A stretch of 64,000 nt of DNA from Aminobacter sp. J41 (GTDB taxonomy: Bacteria; Pseudomonadota; Alphaproteobacteria; Rhizobiales; Rhizobiaceae). The notes under the pieces were generated by a model. That model was not told the origin of the DNA, made no database searches, and was given only the letters and a program-made list of their open reading frames with translations. Position numbers and translations under genes: made by a program. How positions within the stretch are numbered: position 1 is the stretch's first letter; the number at the start of each line of letters is the position of its first letter. The DNA is taken from NCBI RefSeq assembly GCF_000526635.1, contig NZ_JAGL01000012.1:1-64000 (forward strand), in the 5' to 3' direction. Below, in pieces: positions 17,023 to 25,586 of the stretch.

Positions 17023-18459
17023 ATGAGCTTCACCGTAGCGATCATTGGCCGGCCTAACGTCGGCAAGTCCACCTTGTTCAACCGGCTGGTCGGCCGCAAG
17101 CTCGCGCTTGTCGACGACACCCCGGGTGTCACGCGCGACCGCCGCGTCCATCCGGCCAAGCTGTATGATCTCAACTTCGACGTCATCGACACCGCCGGAT
17201 TCGAGGACGCGGATGCGGCTTCGCTTGCCGGCCGCATGCGTGCGCAGACTGAGCTGGCGATGGACGAGGCGGACCTGATCCTCTTCGTCGTCGACGCGCG
17301 CAGCGGCATCGTCCCCGACGACCGCACCTTTGCCGACATCGCCCGTCGAACATCCAAGCCGATCGTGCTCGTAGCCAACAAGGCCGAGGCGCGCAGTGCC
17401 CAGGGCGGCATGCTGGAGGCTTGGGAGCTTGGCCTTGGCGAGCCGATCCCGATTTCGGCCGAACACGGCGAAGGCATGCCGGACCTGCGCGAGGCAATCG
17501 TCGACGCGCTGGGTGCCGAGCGCGTGTTTGCCGATGAGGAAGAAGACGAGGAAGTCGCAAGGGCTGCCGGCGAACCGCTGGTCGGCGAAGACATTGCCGA
17601 TCCGGATGACGAGTCGGTTCCCGAATATGACGCGACCAAGCCGTTGCGCATTGCGATGGTTGGCCGCCCGAACGCCGGCAAGTCGACGCTCATCAACGCC
17701 TTCCTCGGCGAGGAGCGCCTGCTGACCGGCCCCGAGGCCGGCATCACGCGTGACTCGATTTCGGTCGACTGGGACTGGCGCGGCCGCCGGATCAAGCTGT
17801 TCGACACCGCCGGCATGCGCCGCAAGTCGCGCGTGCAGGAAAAGCTGGAAAAGCTGTCTGTCGCGGATGGTCTGCGCGCGATTCGCTTCGCCGAGGTGGT
17901 CGTCATCGTCCTCGACGCGACGATCCCGTTCGAGAAACAGGACCTGCAGATCGCCGACCTCATCATCCGCGAGGGCAGGGCGCCGGTCATCGCCTTCAAC
18001 AAGTGGGACCTGATCGAGAATCGCCAGGAGCTGCTGGCCGAGCTGCGCGAGAAGACCGAGCGGCTCTTGCCGCAGGTGCGCGGCATTCAGGCCGTGACTG
18101 TTTCTGCCGAGACTGGCAAGGGCCTCGACAAGCTGATGGAGGCGATCGAGAAGACGCACCGCGTCTGGAACCGCCGCGTCTCCACCGGCAAGCTCAACCG
18201 CTGGCTCGAAGGCGTGCTGGCGCATCATCCGCCTCCGGCGGTCGCTGGCCGCCGCCTCAAGGTGAAGTATATCACCCAGGTGAAGACGCGCCCGCCGGGC
18301 TTCGTCCTGTCGTGCTCGCGGCCGGACGCGATGCCGCAGTCCTACATCCGCTACCTGACGAACGGGCTGCGCGACACGTTCGACATGCCGGGTGTGCCGA
18401 TCCGCATGGTTCTGCGCGCGCCGGACAATCCATTCGCCAGTAAGGCGAAGAAGCGATAG
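17023..18459 (+). CDS. der: ribosome biogenesis GTPase Der (EngA)
   Basis: Der is an essential GTPase with two tandem G domains that helps mature the 50S ribosomal subunit. The 478 residues show GRPNVGKST near residue 8 and GRPNAGKST near 214 (P-loops), DTAGFED and DTAGMRR (G3), NKAE and NKWD (G4), and the C-terminal KH-like domain from about 370 ([23 protein letters not shown]). An acidic linker (EEEDEEV, about 170) joins the G domains. It follows GGAGGGGCC, a clear ribosome site. Confidence 0.97.
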   Translation: MSFTVAIIGRPNVGKSTLFNRLVGRKLALVDDTPGVTRDRRVHPAKLYDLNFDVIDTAGFEDADAASLAGRMRAQTELAMDEADLILFVVDARSGIVPDDRTFADIARRTSKPIVLVANKAEARSAQGGMLEAWELGLGEPIPISAEHGEGMPDLREAIVDALGAERVFADEEEDEEVARAAGEPLVGEDIADPDDESVPEYDATKPLRIAMVGRPNAGKSTLINAFLGEERLLTGPEAGITRDSISVDWDWRGRRIKLFDTAGMRRKSRVQEKLEKLSVADGLRAIRFAEVVVIVLDATIPFEKQDLQIADLIIREGRAPVIAFNKWDLIENRQELLAELREKTERLLPQVRGIQAVTVSAETGKGLDKLMEAIEKTHRVWNRRVSTGKLNRWLEGVLAHHPPPAVAGRRLKVKYITQVKTRPPGFVLSCSRPDAMPQSYIRYLTNGLRDTFDMPGVPIRMVLRAPDNPFASKAKKR

Positions 18460-18488
18460 CGGTTCATTACTGCAAGCTTTTGAAGAAG

Positions 18489-18514
18489 ACGGGGTCGCTC
18501 AGGCGTCCCCGTTT
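18489..18514 (+). terminator. Rho-independent terminator after der
   Basis: ACGGGG (18489-18494) pairs with CCCCGT (18507-18512) around a 12-base loop, and the stem is followed by TTTCG. It ends the TPR-der operon. Confidence 0.7.
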
Positions 18515-18649
18515 TCGTTACGGCACTTCGGCGACTGCAAGATGACGCTGTGTAATGGCCGATGTGATCGCCCGTGTCCGGCTGAATTAACCAACCATCA
18601 AGGTTAATGCCGCAAATTTTCCACTCAGTCGCGTGAGTGGAGAGTACCG

Positions 18650-19828
18650 GTGTTGCGTTATGAGGCTAAGCGCGGGCGACCCCGCGCCGGATCGCGTTCC
18701 CTTGCTGCCCCCCTGTTGGTCGGCCTCGGCATCTGGATCGCGTCGCCGACCCATCTTTCCTATCAGGACATGGCGAGCTACATCGCCGGCCTCGAAACGT
18801 CGGGTGCCCGGTGGAACGGCTATGTCGAAGCGGCCGCAGCCGGATCGGTCCATGCGGCCGAGATGCGCTTCACCGACGATACCGCTACCGGCTCGATCTC
18901 AGGCGCCGGCCTCAATGCCCCCGGCGTCGGCAAGGTCGCCTTTCGCGGCAAGACGGAAGTTGCCGACACGCCCGACGAGGACCGGATCAACCGTGAGGAA
19001 AAGCGCTCGCGTGTCGTTCATGTCGCGCCGGTCGCGCCACCAAAATTCTTCAACGCCGGGTCGATCTTCGAACGCACCAGCCTGCTCCTGACGCCAACTC
19101 AGGAGCCGGAGATCAAGATGACCTTCGTTGTACCCGAGATCGCGGGCAAGGAAGTCCAGATCGCCAGCGCCTTCCATGTCCGCGAGGACGAAAAGGTCGA
19201 TCCTGGCGTTCCGGCGTTCCTTGCCAACCTCGTCAACAACGACAAGCCGGATATTCTGGCCACCGCCTATGCGCCGCCGAAGCCGGACTATGCCAAGGCC
19301 TCGCCCTTCGCGAGCATCCTGAAGGAAGAACAGGACCCCTATGCCGGGCGGTATATTCCGCCGGTAGGGGAGGGCGACCACGAGTGGATGAAGAATCCGC
19401 TGCCGCCGGAGGTCTTCTCCGAGAAGGAGCAGAAGTGCCTCGCCGAAGGAATCTACTTCGAATCGCGCGGCGAAGACGTGAAGGGCCAGGCCGCCGTGGC
19501 GCAGGTGATTCTCAACCGCGTCCGCAATCCGGCCTACCCGAACACGATCTGCGGCGTCGTCTATCAGAACAAGGACTGGCGCAACCGCTGCCAGTTCTCC
19601 TTCGCCTGCGAGGGCCGCAAGCTGAAGATTACCGACCGCCGTCATTACAAGATGGCGCAGGAAGTCGGCATGGCCGTTACCGCCGGCAAGGTCTTCCTGC
19701 CTGAAGTTGGCTCGGCCACGCACTACCACGCGACGTATGTGAAGCCGGGCTGGGCGCGCACGATGGAGAAGGTGAAGAAGATCGGCCTCCACATCTTCTA
19801 CCGCACCTATGGGGGCGGCTGGAGCTGA
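18650..19828 (+). CDS. SleB-type cell wall hydrolase, membrane anchored
   Basis: The protein has 392 residues with one N-terminal hydrophobic segment (about 18-32), a long low-complexity periplasmic stretch, and a C-terminal Hydrolase_2 domain from about residue 260. In that domain CLAEGIYFESRGEDVKGQAAVAQVILNRV carries the presumed catalytic Glu, followed by the conserved CxxSFAC and ATHYHATYVKPGWA blocks. It probably cleaves peptidoglycan. The start is GTG at 18650. It is monocistronic, lying between the der terminator and the F0 promoter. Confidence 0.85.
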   Translation: MLRYEAKRGRPRAGSRSLAAPLLVGLGIWIASPTHLSYQDMASYIAGLETSGARWNGYVEAAAAGSVHAAEMRFTDDTATGSISGAGLNAPGVGKVAFRGKTEVADTPDEDRINREEKRSRVVHVAPVAPPKFFNAGSIFERTSLLLTPTQEPEIKMTFVVPEIAGKEVQIASAFHVREDEKVDPGVPAFLANLVNNDKPDILATAYAPPKPDYAKASPFASILKEEQDPYAGRYIPPVGEGDHEWMKNPLPPEVFSEKEQKCLAEGIYFESRGEDVKGQAAVAQVILNRVRNPAYPNTICGVVYQNKDWRNRCQFSFACEGRKLKITDRRHYKMAQEVGMAVTAGKVFLPEVGSATHYHATYVKPGWARTMEKVKKIGLHIFYRTYGGGWS

Positions 19829-19835
19829 CGATTGA

Positions 19836-19859
19836 GGGCGGATTCTTCTGATTCCGCCC
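19836..19859 (+). terminator. weak hairpin after the cell wall hydrolase gene
   Basis: GGGCGGA (19836-19842) and TCCGCCC (19853-19859) form a 7-bp stem with a 10-base loop, 7 bases after the stop codon. No T run follows, so it may not end transcription by itself. Confidence 0.45.
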
Positions 19860-19946
19860 CCGCGCCAGCCAAGGCGCATTGTCGCACATACCTAATTTCC
19901 TGATTTTATTGGGTGAATATCAGGCGTGCATGGCGAATCCACCGGC

Positions 19947-19975
19947 TTGACTGGGGGGAGGGCCCTAACTATGTT
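19947..19975 (+). promoter_or_regulatory. promoter of the F0 ATP synthase operon
   Basis: TTGACT (19947-19952), a 17-base spacer and TATGTT (19970-19975) form a good sigma-70 type promoter about 58 bases before the atpI start codon. It is the best match in this gap. Confidence 0.6.
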
Positions 19976-20032
19976 GCGCGCGACTTTAAAAGCGGAGAGA
20001 CGGTAGACGTTCTGTCCGGGCAGGAGGTTGTA

Positions 20033-20434
20033 ATGGCCGGTTTCGACAGGCCAGAAGACGAGGGCAAAGCCCAGCCTGGCGGAGCGGGAAAACCGGCTGT
20101 TCGCGACGAAGAACTTGAGCGTCGTGGTCGTGATCTGGAAGCTGCTATAGCGGCACGCCGCGCGGCAGACGATGCGAAGGTGAAACCATCGGCAGGGTCC
20201 CGCGACATGGCGGGCTTCGGCCAGGCGATGAAGCTGTCCAGCGAGTTTATCGCGGGGGTGGCGGTCGGAGCCGGGATGGGTTGGCTGATCGATCGGCTCG
20301 CGGGCACGTCGCCCTGGGGGCTGATCATCTTCCTGCTTCTCGGTTTCTGTGCAGGTGTGCTGAACGTGCTGCGGGCGGCTGGCAAGATTGCCGAGCCGAA
20401 GCCGGGTGTGATAGGCCGCAAGGAAAATGAATAG
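20033..20434 (+). CDS. atpI: F0F1 ATP synthase assembly protein AtpI
   Basis: The protein has 133 residues with a charged N-terminus and two membrane helices (about 67-85 and 92-112: GVAVGAGMGWLIDRLAG and LIIFLLLGFCAGVLNVLRAA). AtpI is an accessory protein that helps assemble the c-ring. The ATG at 20033 has AGGAGG five bases upstream; an earlier start would lie over the promoter. It is the first gene of the F0 operon, the usual alphaproteobacterial order. Confidence 0.92.
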   Translation: MAGFDRPEDEGKAQPGGAGKPAVRDEELERRGRDLEAAIAARRAADDAKVKPSAGSRDMAGFGQAMKLSSEFIAGVAVGAGMGWLIDRLAGTSPWGLIIFLLLGFCAGVLNVLRAAGKIAEPKPGVIGRKENE

Positions 20435-20470
20435 CGCCGTTGGCGCGTGACGTAATCGAGGGGCTCGACA

Positions 20471-21220
20471 TTGGCCAACGATCCGATCCACCAGTTTCAT
20501 ATCTCGAAATTGATTCCGATTGAGGTCGGCGGGATCGATCTCTCCTTCACCAATTCGTCGCTGTTCATGGTCGCGACCGTCGCGGCCGCCAGCGCGTTCC
20601 TCTACTTCACGACCGGCGCTCGCAGCATGGTTCCGAGCCGCGGCCAGTCGATGGCGGAGCTCTCCTACGAGTTCGTCGCCAATATGCTGCGCGACTCGGC
20701 GGGCACCCACGGAATGAAGTTCTTCCCGCTGGTGTTCTCGCTGTTCATGTTCGTGCTGTTCGCGAACATGCTGGGCATGTTCCCGTACTTCTTCACCGTC
20801 ACCAGCCAGATCATCGTGACCTTCTCGCTCGCGGTTGTCGTGATCGGTACCGTCATTCTCTATGGCTTCTACAAGCACGGCCTCAAGTTCCTCGGCCTCT
20901 TCGTGCCGAGCGGCGTTCCCGGTTTGCTTGTGCCGCTGGTTGTGGCGATCGAAGTCATCTCGTTCTTCTCGCGTCCGGTCAGCCTCTCGGTTCGTCTGTT
21001 CGCCAGCATGCTCGCCGGTCACATCACGCTGAAGGTCTTCGCGGGCTTCATCGTGTCGCTGGCCGCTCTTGGTCCTCTGGGTATTGCTACCGCCGTGCTT
21101 CCGCTTCTGATGACGGTCGCGCTGACGGGCCTGGAGTTCCTCATCTCGTTCATTCAGGCATATGTGTTCGCAATTCTGACCTGCATGTACCTGAACGACG
21201 CGGTTCACCCGAACCACTAA
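20471..21220 (+). CDS. atpB: F0 ATP synthase subunit a
   Basis: Subunit a forms the proton half-channels facing the c-ring. The 249 residues contain the conserved region [22 protein letters not shown], where the Arg in SLSVRLF is the essential arginine next to the c-subunit carboxylate, and a C-terminal helix ending [21 protein letters not shown]. The start is a TTG at 20471 with GAGGGG upstream. About six membrane segments are seen. Confidence 0.97.
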   Translation: MANDPIHQFHISKLIPIEVGGIDLSFTNSSLFMVATVAAASAFLYFTTGARSMVPSRGQSMAELSYEFVANMLRDSAGTHGMKFFPLVFSLFMFVLFANMLGMFPYFFTVTSQIIVTFSLAVVVIGTVILYGFYKHGLKFLGLFVPSGVPGLLVPLVVAIEVISFFSRPVSLSVRLFASMLAGHITLKVFAGFIVSLAALGPLGIATAVLPLLMTVALTGLEFLISFIQAYVFAILTCMYLNDAVHPNH

Positions 21221-21285
21221 TACCTTTCACCGGCGGCGCCGCCGCCCGCAGAAAACCGCAATCTGGAAATCAACAGGAGTTTGAC

Positions 21286-21513
21286 ATGGAAGCGGAAGCA
21301 GCACGTTACATCGGCGCAGGTCTGGCTTGCTTTGGCATGGCTGGCACGGCTCTCGGCCTCGGCAACATCTTCGGCAACTACCTCTCGGGCGCCCTGCGCA
21401 ACCCGGCAGCTGCTGACGGCCAGTTCGGCCGCCTGATCTTCGGCTTCGCGGTGACGGAAGCTCTCGGCATCTTCTCGCTGCTGATCGCTCTGCTCCTGCT
21501 CTTCGCCGTCTAA
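21286..21513 (+). CDS. atpE: F0 ATP synthase subunit c
   Basis: This proteolipid of 75 residues forms the rotor ring. Two helices flank the polar loop ALRNPAA, and Glu58 in [19 protein letters not shown] is the proton-carrying carboxylate. Glycine-rich helix 1 ([21 protein letters not shown]) is standard. AGGAG precedes the ATG. A GC-rich palindrome lies in the gap to atpB (about 21234-21246). Confidence 0.98.
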   Translation: MEAEAARYIGAGLACFGMAGTALGLGNIFGNYLSGALRNPAAADGQFGRLIFGFAVTEALGIFSLLIALLLLFAV

Positions 21514-21578
21514 GACAAGAAGCTGAAACGGTCGGCTGCGTCATCGCGCGGCCGACTTAATTCTGACAGGGGAAGCCC

Positions 21579-22154
21579 ATGTTTGTGGCGCCTGCATTCG
21601 CGCAGGAATCGACTAGCGATCACCAGCTGCAGACCGAGCTGGAGGTCGAGACGCACGAGGGAACCGGTGTGTTTCCTCCGTTCGATTCCACATACTTCGC
21701 CTCACAGATCGTGTGGCTGGCGATCACGTTTGGTCTGTTCTACCTCTTCCTGAAGAAGGTGCTGGTTCCGCGCATCGGCGGGATCATCGAAACCCGTAAT
21801 GGCCAGATCGCGCAGGATCTTGAAGAAGCTGCGCGCATGAAGGCCGAAGCGGACGCCGCGGTTGCTGCCTACGAGCAGGAACTTGCCGATGCCAAGGCCA
21901 AGGCAAACGCCATCGGCCAGCAGGCACGCGACGCTGCCAAGGCCGACGCCGAGGCAGAGCGCAAGAAGGTCGAGGCCGAGCTTGAGTCCAAGCTCGCCGG
22001 CGCAGAGGCCCGCATCGCCCTGATCAAGGACGAGGCCATGCGCGACGTCGGCCAGATTGCCGAGGATGCGGCTTCCGCCATCGTGCAGCAGCTCGTTGGC
22101 TCGGCTGCGGACAAGTCCGCCGTCGCCGCCGCGGTCAAGGCTGTAAGGAGCTAG
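21579..22154 (+). CDS. atpF': F0 ATP synthase subunit b'
   Basis: The b' form of the peripheral stalk is 191 residues, with a 40-residue N-terminal extension (MFVAPAFAQ...), a membrane helix at about 48-66 ([24 protein letters not shown]) and a long alanine-rich coiled coil to the C-terminus. Alphaproteobacteria and cyanobacteria carry both b and b', which form a heterodimer. It comes before atpF with a 4-base gap. Confidence 0.95.
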   Translation: MFVAPAFAQESTSDHQLQTELEVETHEGTGVFPPFDSTYFASQIVWLAITFGLFYLFLKKVLVPRIGGIIETRNGQIAQDLEEAARMKAEADAAVAAYEQELADAKAKANAIGQQARDAAKADAEAERKKVEAELESKLAGAEARIALIKDEAMRDVGQIAEDAASAIVQQLVGSAADKSAVAAAVKAVRS

Positions 22155-22158
22155 GATC

Positions 22159-22638
22159 ATGGACGCTACATTCTGGGCAACAGTAGGTCTCGTCCTGTTC
22201 CTCGCACTGGTGATCTTCGCTGGCCTGCCGGCCATGATCACCAAGTCCCTCGACGCCCGTGCGGATCGCATCCGCAACGAGCTGGAGGAGGCGCGCAAGC
22301 TCCGCGAGGAAGCCAAGAAGCTGCTGGCCGAATACCAGCAGAAGCGCAAGGAAGCCGAGCAGGAAGCGGCCGACATTGTCGCTGCTGCGAAGCATGAGGC
22401 CGAGACCCTCGTCGCCGAGGCCAAGGCCCGCACCGAGGAGTACGTCACGCGCCGTACCGCACTTGCCGAGCAGAAGATCGCTCAGGCCGAGCGCGACGCG
22501 GTTGCCGAAGTTCGCACCAGCGCAGTTGAGATTGCGGTTGCTGCGGCTGGTAAGCTTCTCGCTGAATCCGTCGACACCAAGACGGACGCTGCGCTCTTCC
22601 AGGCTGCCCTGGCAGACGTCAAGGCACGGCTGAACTGA
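22159..22638 (+). CDS. atpF: F0 ATP synthase subunit b
   Basis: The 159-residue subunit has one N-terminal membrane helix (about 4-24, FWATVGLVLFLALVIFAGLP) and an alanine/glutamate-rich coiled coil that reaches up to F1 as part of the stator. It is the last gene of the F0 operon, just before a terminator. F1 genes are not in this window, as expected for the group. Confidence 0.96.
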   Translation: MDATFWATVGLVLFLALVIFAGLPAMITKSLDARADRIRNELEEARKLREEAKKLLAEYQQKRKEAEQEAADIVAAAKHEAETLVAEAKARTEEYVTRRTALAEQKIAQAERDAVAEVRTSAVEIAVAAAGKLLAESVDTKTDAALFQAALADVKARLN

Positions 22639-22663
22639 CGGGTTTCAAACCGAACATGAACGA

Positions 22664-22689
22664 GGCCGCCTTCGGGCGGCCTTCAGTTT
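22664..22689 (+). terminator. terminator of the F0 operon
   Basis: GGCCGCC (22664-22670), TTCG loop, GGCGGCC (22675-22681), then TTCAGTTT. It is an intrinsic terminator 25 bases after the atpF stop. A 22-base block covering it (22662-22683) recurs exactly at 22815-22836. Confidence 0.8.
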
Positions 22690-22839
22690 GTTGACAAACC
22701 CTCGACGCACCTTTCCGGAGCCCGAGATTCACGGAACGTCTCAGATTCAAAGTGAGAACGGATCGGAATCAACAAGCCTGATTTGAAGGCTCGCGGAACT
22801 TTGTCAGCAGTCTGGAGGCCGCCTTCGGGCGGCCTTTTT
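22684..22839 (+). ncRNA. possible small RNA between duplicated terminators
   Basis: A stretch of about 130 bases with no reading frame lies between the F0 terminator and a second, stronger copy of the same hairpin with a TTTTT tail. That layout, an isolated transcript unit ending in a terminator, is typical of intergenic small RNAs. A TTGACA lies at 22691-22696, but there is no convincing -10 at the right distance. The alternative is simply a duplicated terminator region. Function is unknown. Confidence 0.3.
22817..22839 (+). terminator. second, strong intrinsic terminator
   Basis: GGCCGCC (22817-22823), TTCG loop, GGCGGCC (22828-22834) and TTTTT (22835-22839). It has a better T run than the first copy and sits between atpF and the convergent rnhB, so it may also act as a second stop for the F0 transcript. 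Confidence 0.8.
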
Positions 22840-22971
22840 CTTTTGTGCGGTTGGAGCTGATTAGGGGGAGGCAACGGGGACGAAGCTGCGCCGTAAATTC
22901 AGGCACGCAACGCCGGGCACGCGAAAGCCCCCAGGAAAATCCTCGATTGAACAGGCGAAAAAAGCGCGGCG

Positions 22972-23649
22972 TCAGCTGCCGGTGAGCTCGAGTTCCTGCT
23001 GCAGCCGGAATGGCGCAAAGGAAAGGCGGTGCAAGCGCGGCAGCGGTCCGGCGGTGGTGATCGCCGTACGGTGGCGGGCGGTCGCATAGCCCATGTGGAT
23101 CTCGAAGCCGTAGCGCGGGTCGTGCTGGCCGACGCGACACATGATGCGGTCGCGCATGACTTTGGCGACAATCGAAGCGGCTGCAATCGACTGCGAGCGC
23201 TGGTCGCCCTTTACGACCGCGCGGCCCATGCAGGGTAGGCCGGGCGGCACGTCGCGGCCGTCGGCGAGAACCATCTTCGGCTGCGTGCAGAGCGTTGCCA
23301 CCGAGCGGCGCATCGCCTCAAGGCTCGCCTTGCGGATGTCGCCGCAGTCGATCGAATGGGCGCAGATCGACGTGAAGGAGACCGACACGGCGCGCGCCAG
23401 AATTTCGGCGAAGACCGCTTCACGTTCGGCCGAATCCATACGCTTCGAATCGTCGAGACCGTCGGGGATGTTGTCGGGGTCGAGAATGACCGCCGCGGCG
23501 ACGACCGGGCCGGCAAGCGGCCCGCGTCCGGCTTCATCCGTGCCGGCGACCGGCCAAAAACCTTCGCGGAGGGCAGAAATCTCCAACGAAAAATCCGGCC
23601 TGACGGGCAGGTCGAAAAGTGTCGGAGAATCGGAAGCGAGACGAGACAT
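22972..23649 (-). CDS. rnhB: ribonuclease HII
   Basis: RNase HII removes ribonucleotides from DNA and the RNA part of RNA-DNA hybrids. The 225 residues carry [14 protein letters not shown] with catalytic Asp38 and Glu39, the third Asp in [22 protein letters not shown], and [16 protein letters not shown] chose the ATG at 23649, which gives the family-type N-terminus; 13 further codons upstream are possible but not conserved in type. The stop lies convergent to the F0 operon. Confidence 0.95.
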   Translation of the reverse strand: MSRLASDSPTLFDLPVRPDFSLEISALREGFWPVAGTDEAGRGPLAGPVVAAAVILDPDNIPDGLDDSKRMDSAEREAVFAEILARAVSVSFTSICAHSIDCGDIRKASLEAMRRSVATLCTQPKMVLADGRDVPPGLPCMGRAVVKGDQRSQSIAAASIVAKVMRDRIMCRVGQHDPRYGFEIHMGYATARHRTAITTAGPLPRLHRLSFAPFRLQQELELTGS

Positions 23650-23787
23650 TGTGCGGGAATGTCTGGCATCCGCTCCGATTCTCCGCAAGCCCTTCCGTGG
23701 CCCAGGGGCAGGGTCGGAAGGATTTCCGCTGGTGCGAGGACAGTGCGGCGGTCCCCAGCGGAACTGGAAAAGGCGGCTGGCCGCGGA

Positions 23788-24942
23788 TCAGAACAGCGTC
23801 AGCTGCTCGCCGGGGCCGCCCGGAGCCTTGAAGAGGTCAGTGCGAAGCCTTAGGCGCTCCGCGTTGAGCCCGAGGCGCTTGGCGGCGATCTCGAAGCGGC
23901 GGCCGATCTGCCACGCATAGGGGCCGGAGCCTTTCATGCGCTTGCCCCACTCAGCGTCGTAATCCTTGCCGTCGCGCATGGAGCGCACCAGCGACATCAC
24001 GTGCCGGTAGCGGTCCGGATAGTTGCGCAGCAGCCAGTCCTTGAAGACCGGCGCGACCTCCAGCGGCAGGCGCAGGATGATGTAGCCCGCCTCGCGCGCG
24101 CCAGCCTGATGCGCGGATTCGAGAATGCGCTCGATCTCCTGGTCGTTGAGGGCCGGGATCACGGGGCCGATCATCACCGAGGTAGGGATGCCTGCCTCGC
24201 GCAGGGCGCGAACCGCTTCCAGCCGTTTCGGAGGCGTCGAGGCGCGCGGCTCCATCACCCGGGCGAGCTTGCGGTCGAGCGAGGTGATGGACAGCGCGAC
24301 CTTGGCGAGACCCTTCTCGGCCATGCGCGAGAGGATGTCGATGTCGCGCGTGACCAGCGCCGACTTGGTGACGATGCCGACCGGGTGGTTGTGCGCCTCG
24401 AGCACCTCCAGCACCTCGCGCATGATGCGCCACTGCCGCTCGATCGGCTGGTAGGGGTCAGTGTTGGTGCCGATGGCGATGGTCTTCGGCTCATAGCCCG
24501 GCTTCGACAACTCGCGCTCCAGCAGCCGTGCCGCGTCCGGCTTGGCGAACAGCTTGGATTCGAAATCGAGACCCGCCGACAGGCCCATATAGGCATGGGT
24601 CGGCCGCGCGAAGCAGTAGACGCAGCCATGCTCGCAGCCACGATAGGGGTTGATCGAGCGGTCGAAGGAGATGTCCGGCGAGTCGTTGCGGGTGATGATG
24701 GTGCGCGGACGCTCCACCTGCACCGTCGTCTTGAACGGCGGCAGCTCTTCGAGCGTGTTCCAGCCGTCGTCGAAGACGTGGCGGGTCAGCGCCTCGTAGC
24801 GGCCGGTCGGATTGACGCCGGCGGCGCGGCCGCGCCTGCGGTCGAAGCCGATGCGCAGGCCGCTTTCGTCAATCACGGCGTTGGCTGCCGCGGCGCCGCC
24901 CTGTGCGAAGGCTGCTGCATCTGCCTGACGGATCGGTTCCAT
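23788..24942 (-). CDS. PA0069-family radical SAM protein (COG1533, SplB-like)
   Basis: The protein has 384 residues with a radical SAM cluster CEHGCVYC (Cys103, Cys107, Cys110) preceded by SINPYRGC, and GTNTDPYQPIE and VTKSALVTRDID along the barrel. It belongs to the group that includes PA0069 and Rv2578c and falls with spore photoproduct lyase-like proteins in COG1533. The substrate is not known, and a DNA repair role is only suggested by that grouping. Upstream (24997-25041) lies a dense GAAC/GTTC array with an exact alphaproteobacterial LexA-type box, which supports control by DNA damage. Confidence 0.88.
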   Translation of the reverse strand: MEPIRQADAAAFAQGGAAAANAVIDESGLRIGFDRRRGRAAGVNPTGRYEALTRHVFDDGWNTLEELPPFKTTVQVERPRTIITRNDSPDISFDRSINPYRGCEHGCVYCFARPTHAYMGLSAGLDFESKLFAKPDAARLLERELSKPGYEPKTIAIGTNTDPYQPIERQWRIMREVLEVLEAHNHPVGIVTKSALVTRDIDILSRMAEKGLAKVALSITSLDRKLARVMEPRASTPPKRLEAVRALREAGIPTSVMIGPVIPALNDQEIERILESAHQAGAREAGYIILRLPLEVAPVFKDWLLRNYPDRYRHVMSLVRSMRDGKDYDAEWGKRMKGSGPYAWQIGRRFEIAAKRLGLNAERLRLRTDLFKAPGGPGEQLTLF

Positions 24943-24996
24943 GCGTCGCTCCCGGTGTCGTGCAAACGACTCGTCGTCGCTGAATTCATTCCTATG

Positions 24997-25041
24997 GTTC
25001 GAACGTATGTTCCGGAGGAGAACAAATCAAGAACTTTGTTC
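24997..25041. promoter_or_regulatory. GAAC/GTTC array with a LexA-type box
   Basis: Six half-sites occur in 45 bases: GTTC at 24997, GAAC at 25001, GTTC at 25009, GAAC at 25020, GAAC at 25031 and GTTC at 25038. GAAC-N7-GAAC at 25020-25034 is the form described for LexA boxes in alphaproteobacteria. CGAACGTATGTTCC (25000-25013) also fits the CGAAC-N4-GTTC palindrome of Gram-positive LexA. On the minus strand a TTGATT inside the box could be the -35 of the radical SAM gene. The array lies 55 bases above that gene and 44 above the divergent one. Confidence 0.55.
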
Positions 25042-25085
25042 GCGCCGTCTGGTGCGGACGCTGCGTTTGGCGTATTGGGGCAGCT

Positions 25086-25586
25086 ATGCTGTCCGTGTTG
25101 ATCGAAACGCACAACGACGAGGAAGCTCTGGCGCGCACGCTCACCTCACTGGTGCCGGCTGCGGTTGAGGGAGTCGTGCGCGAGGTGATCGTCTGCGATC
25201 GGGGATCGACGGACCAGACGAAGCTGGTTGCCGAGCATGTCGGCTGCAGCTTCCTGGAAGGTGCGGATGTGGCGGCGGGTGCCCGCCGCGCCAAGAGCGA
25301 ATGGCTGCTTCTGGTCGAGCCGGGCGCCAAGTTGGTGGACGGCTGGATCGAGGCAGCGATAGCCCATGTCGAGGCGGGGCGCGGCGCCGGGCGTTTCACC
25401 CGCTCGCGTCATGCGCGACGCGGATTGCTGGATCGGCTGCTCAAGCGCCGGCGGCCTCTGGAAGAAGGGCTGGTAATTGCCCGCCGCGACGTGCTGGCAA
25501 TGGCGGGCGATGTATCGGCGCAGGCAATTGCGCGCGCGGCGCGTTCGAGGATCCTCGCGGCCGAAATCGTTCCGGCCGTGGTCTAG
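25086..25586 (+). CDS. short glycosyltransferase family 2-like protein
   Basis: The 166-residue protein starts LSVLIETHNDEEALARTLTSLVPAAVEG and has VIVCDRGSTDQTKLVAE, matching the nucleotide-sugar binding half of GT-A, family 2 enzymes. The usual DxD is replaced by a weaker LLVEPGAKL segment, and the acceptor-binding C-terminal half is very short. It may be a reduced or specialised transferase; no sugar or acceptor can be named. The stop codon shares a CTAG with that of the convergent moaB. Confidence 0.7.
   Translation: MLSVLIETHNDEEALARTLTSLVPAAVEGVVREVIVCDRGSTDQTKLVAEHVGCSFLEGADVAAGARRAKSEWLLLVEPGAKLVDGWIEAAIAHVEAGRGAGRFTRSRHARRGLLDRLLKRRRPLEEGLVIARRDVLAMAGDVSAQAIARAARSRILAAEIVPAVV

Noticed and set aside
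22691-22720. TTGACA as a firm promoter for the possible small RNA
   Set aside because: No acceptable -10 lies 16-18 bases downstream, so I do not list a promoter.
24997-25012. GTTC-N8-GTTC as a second LexA box
   Set aside because: The spacing is eight, not seven, so by itself it does not fit the alphaproteobacterial form; it is kept only as part of the array.
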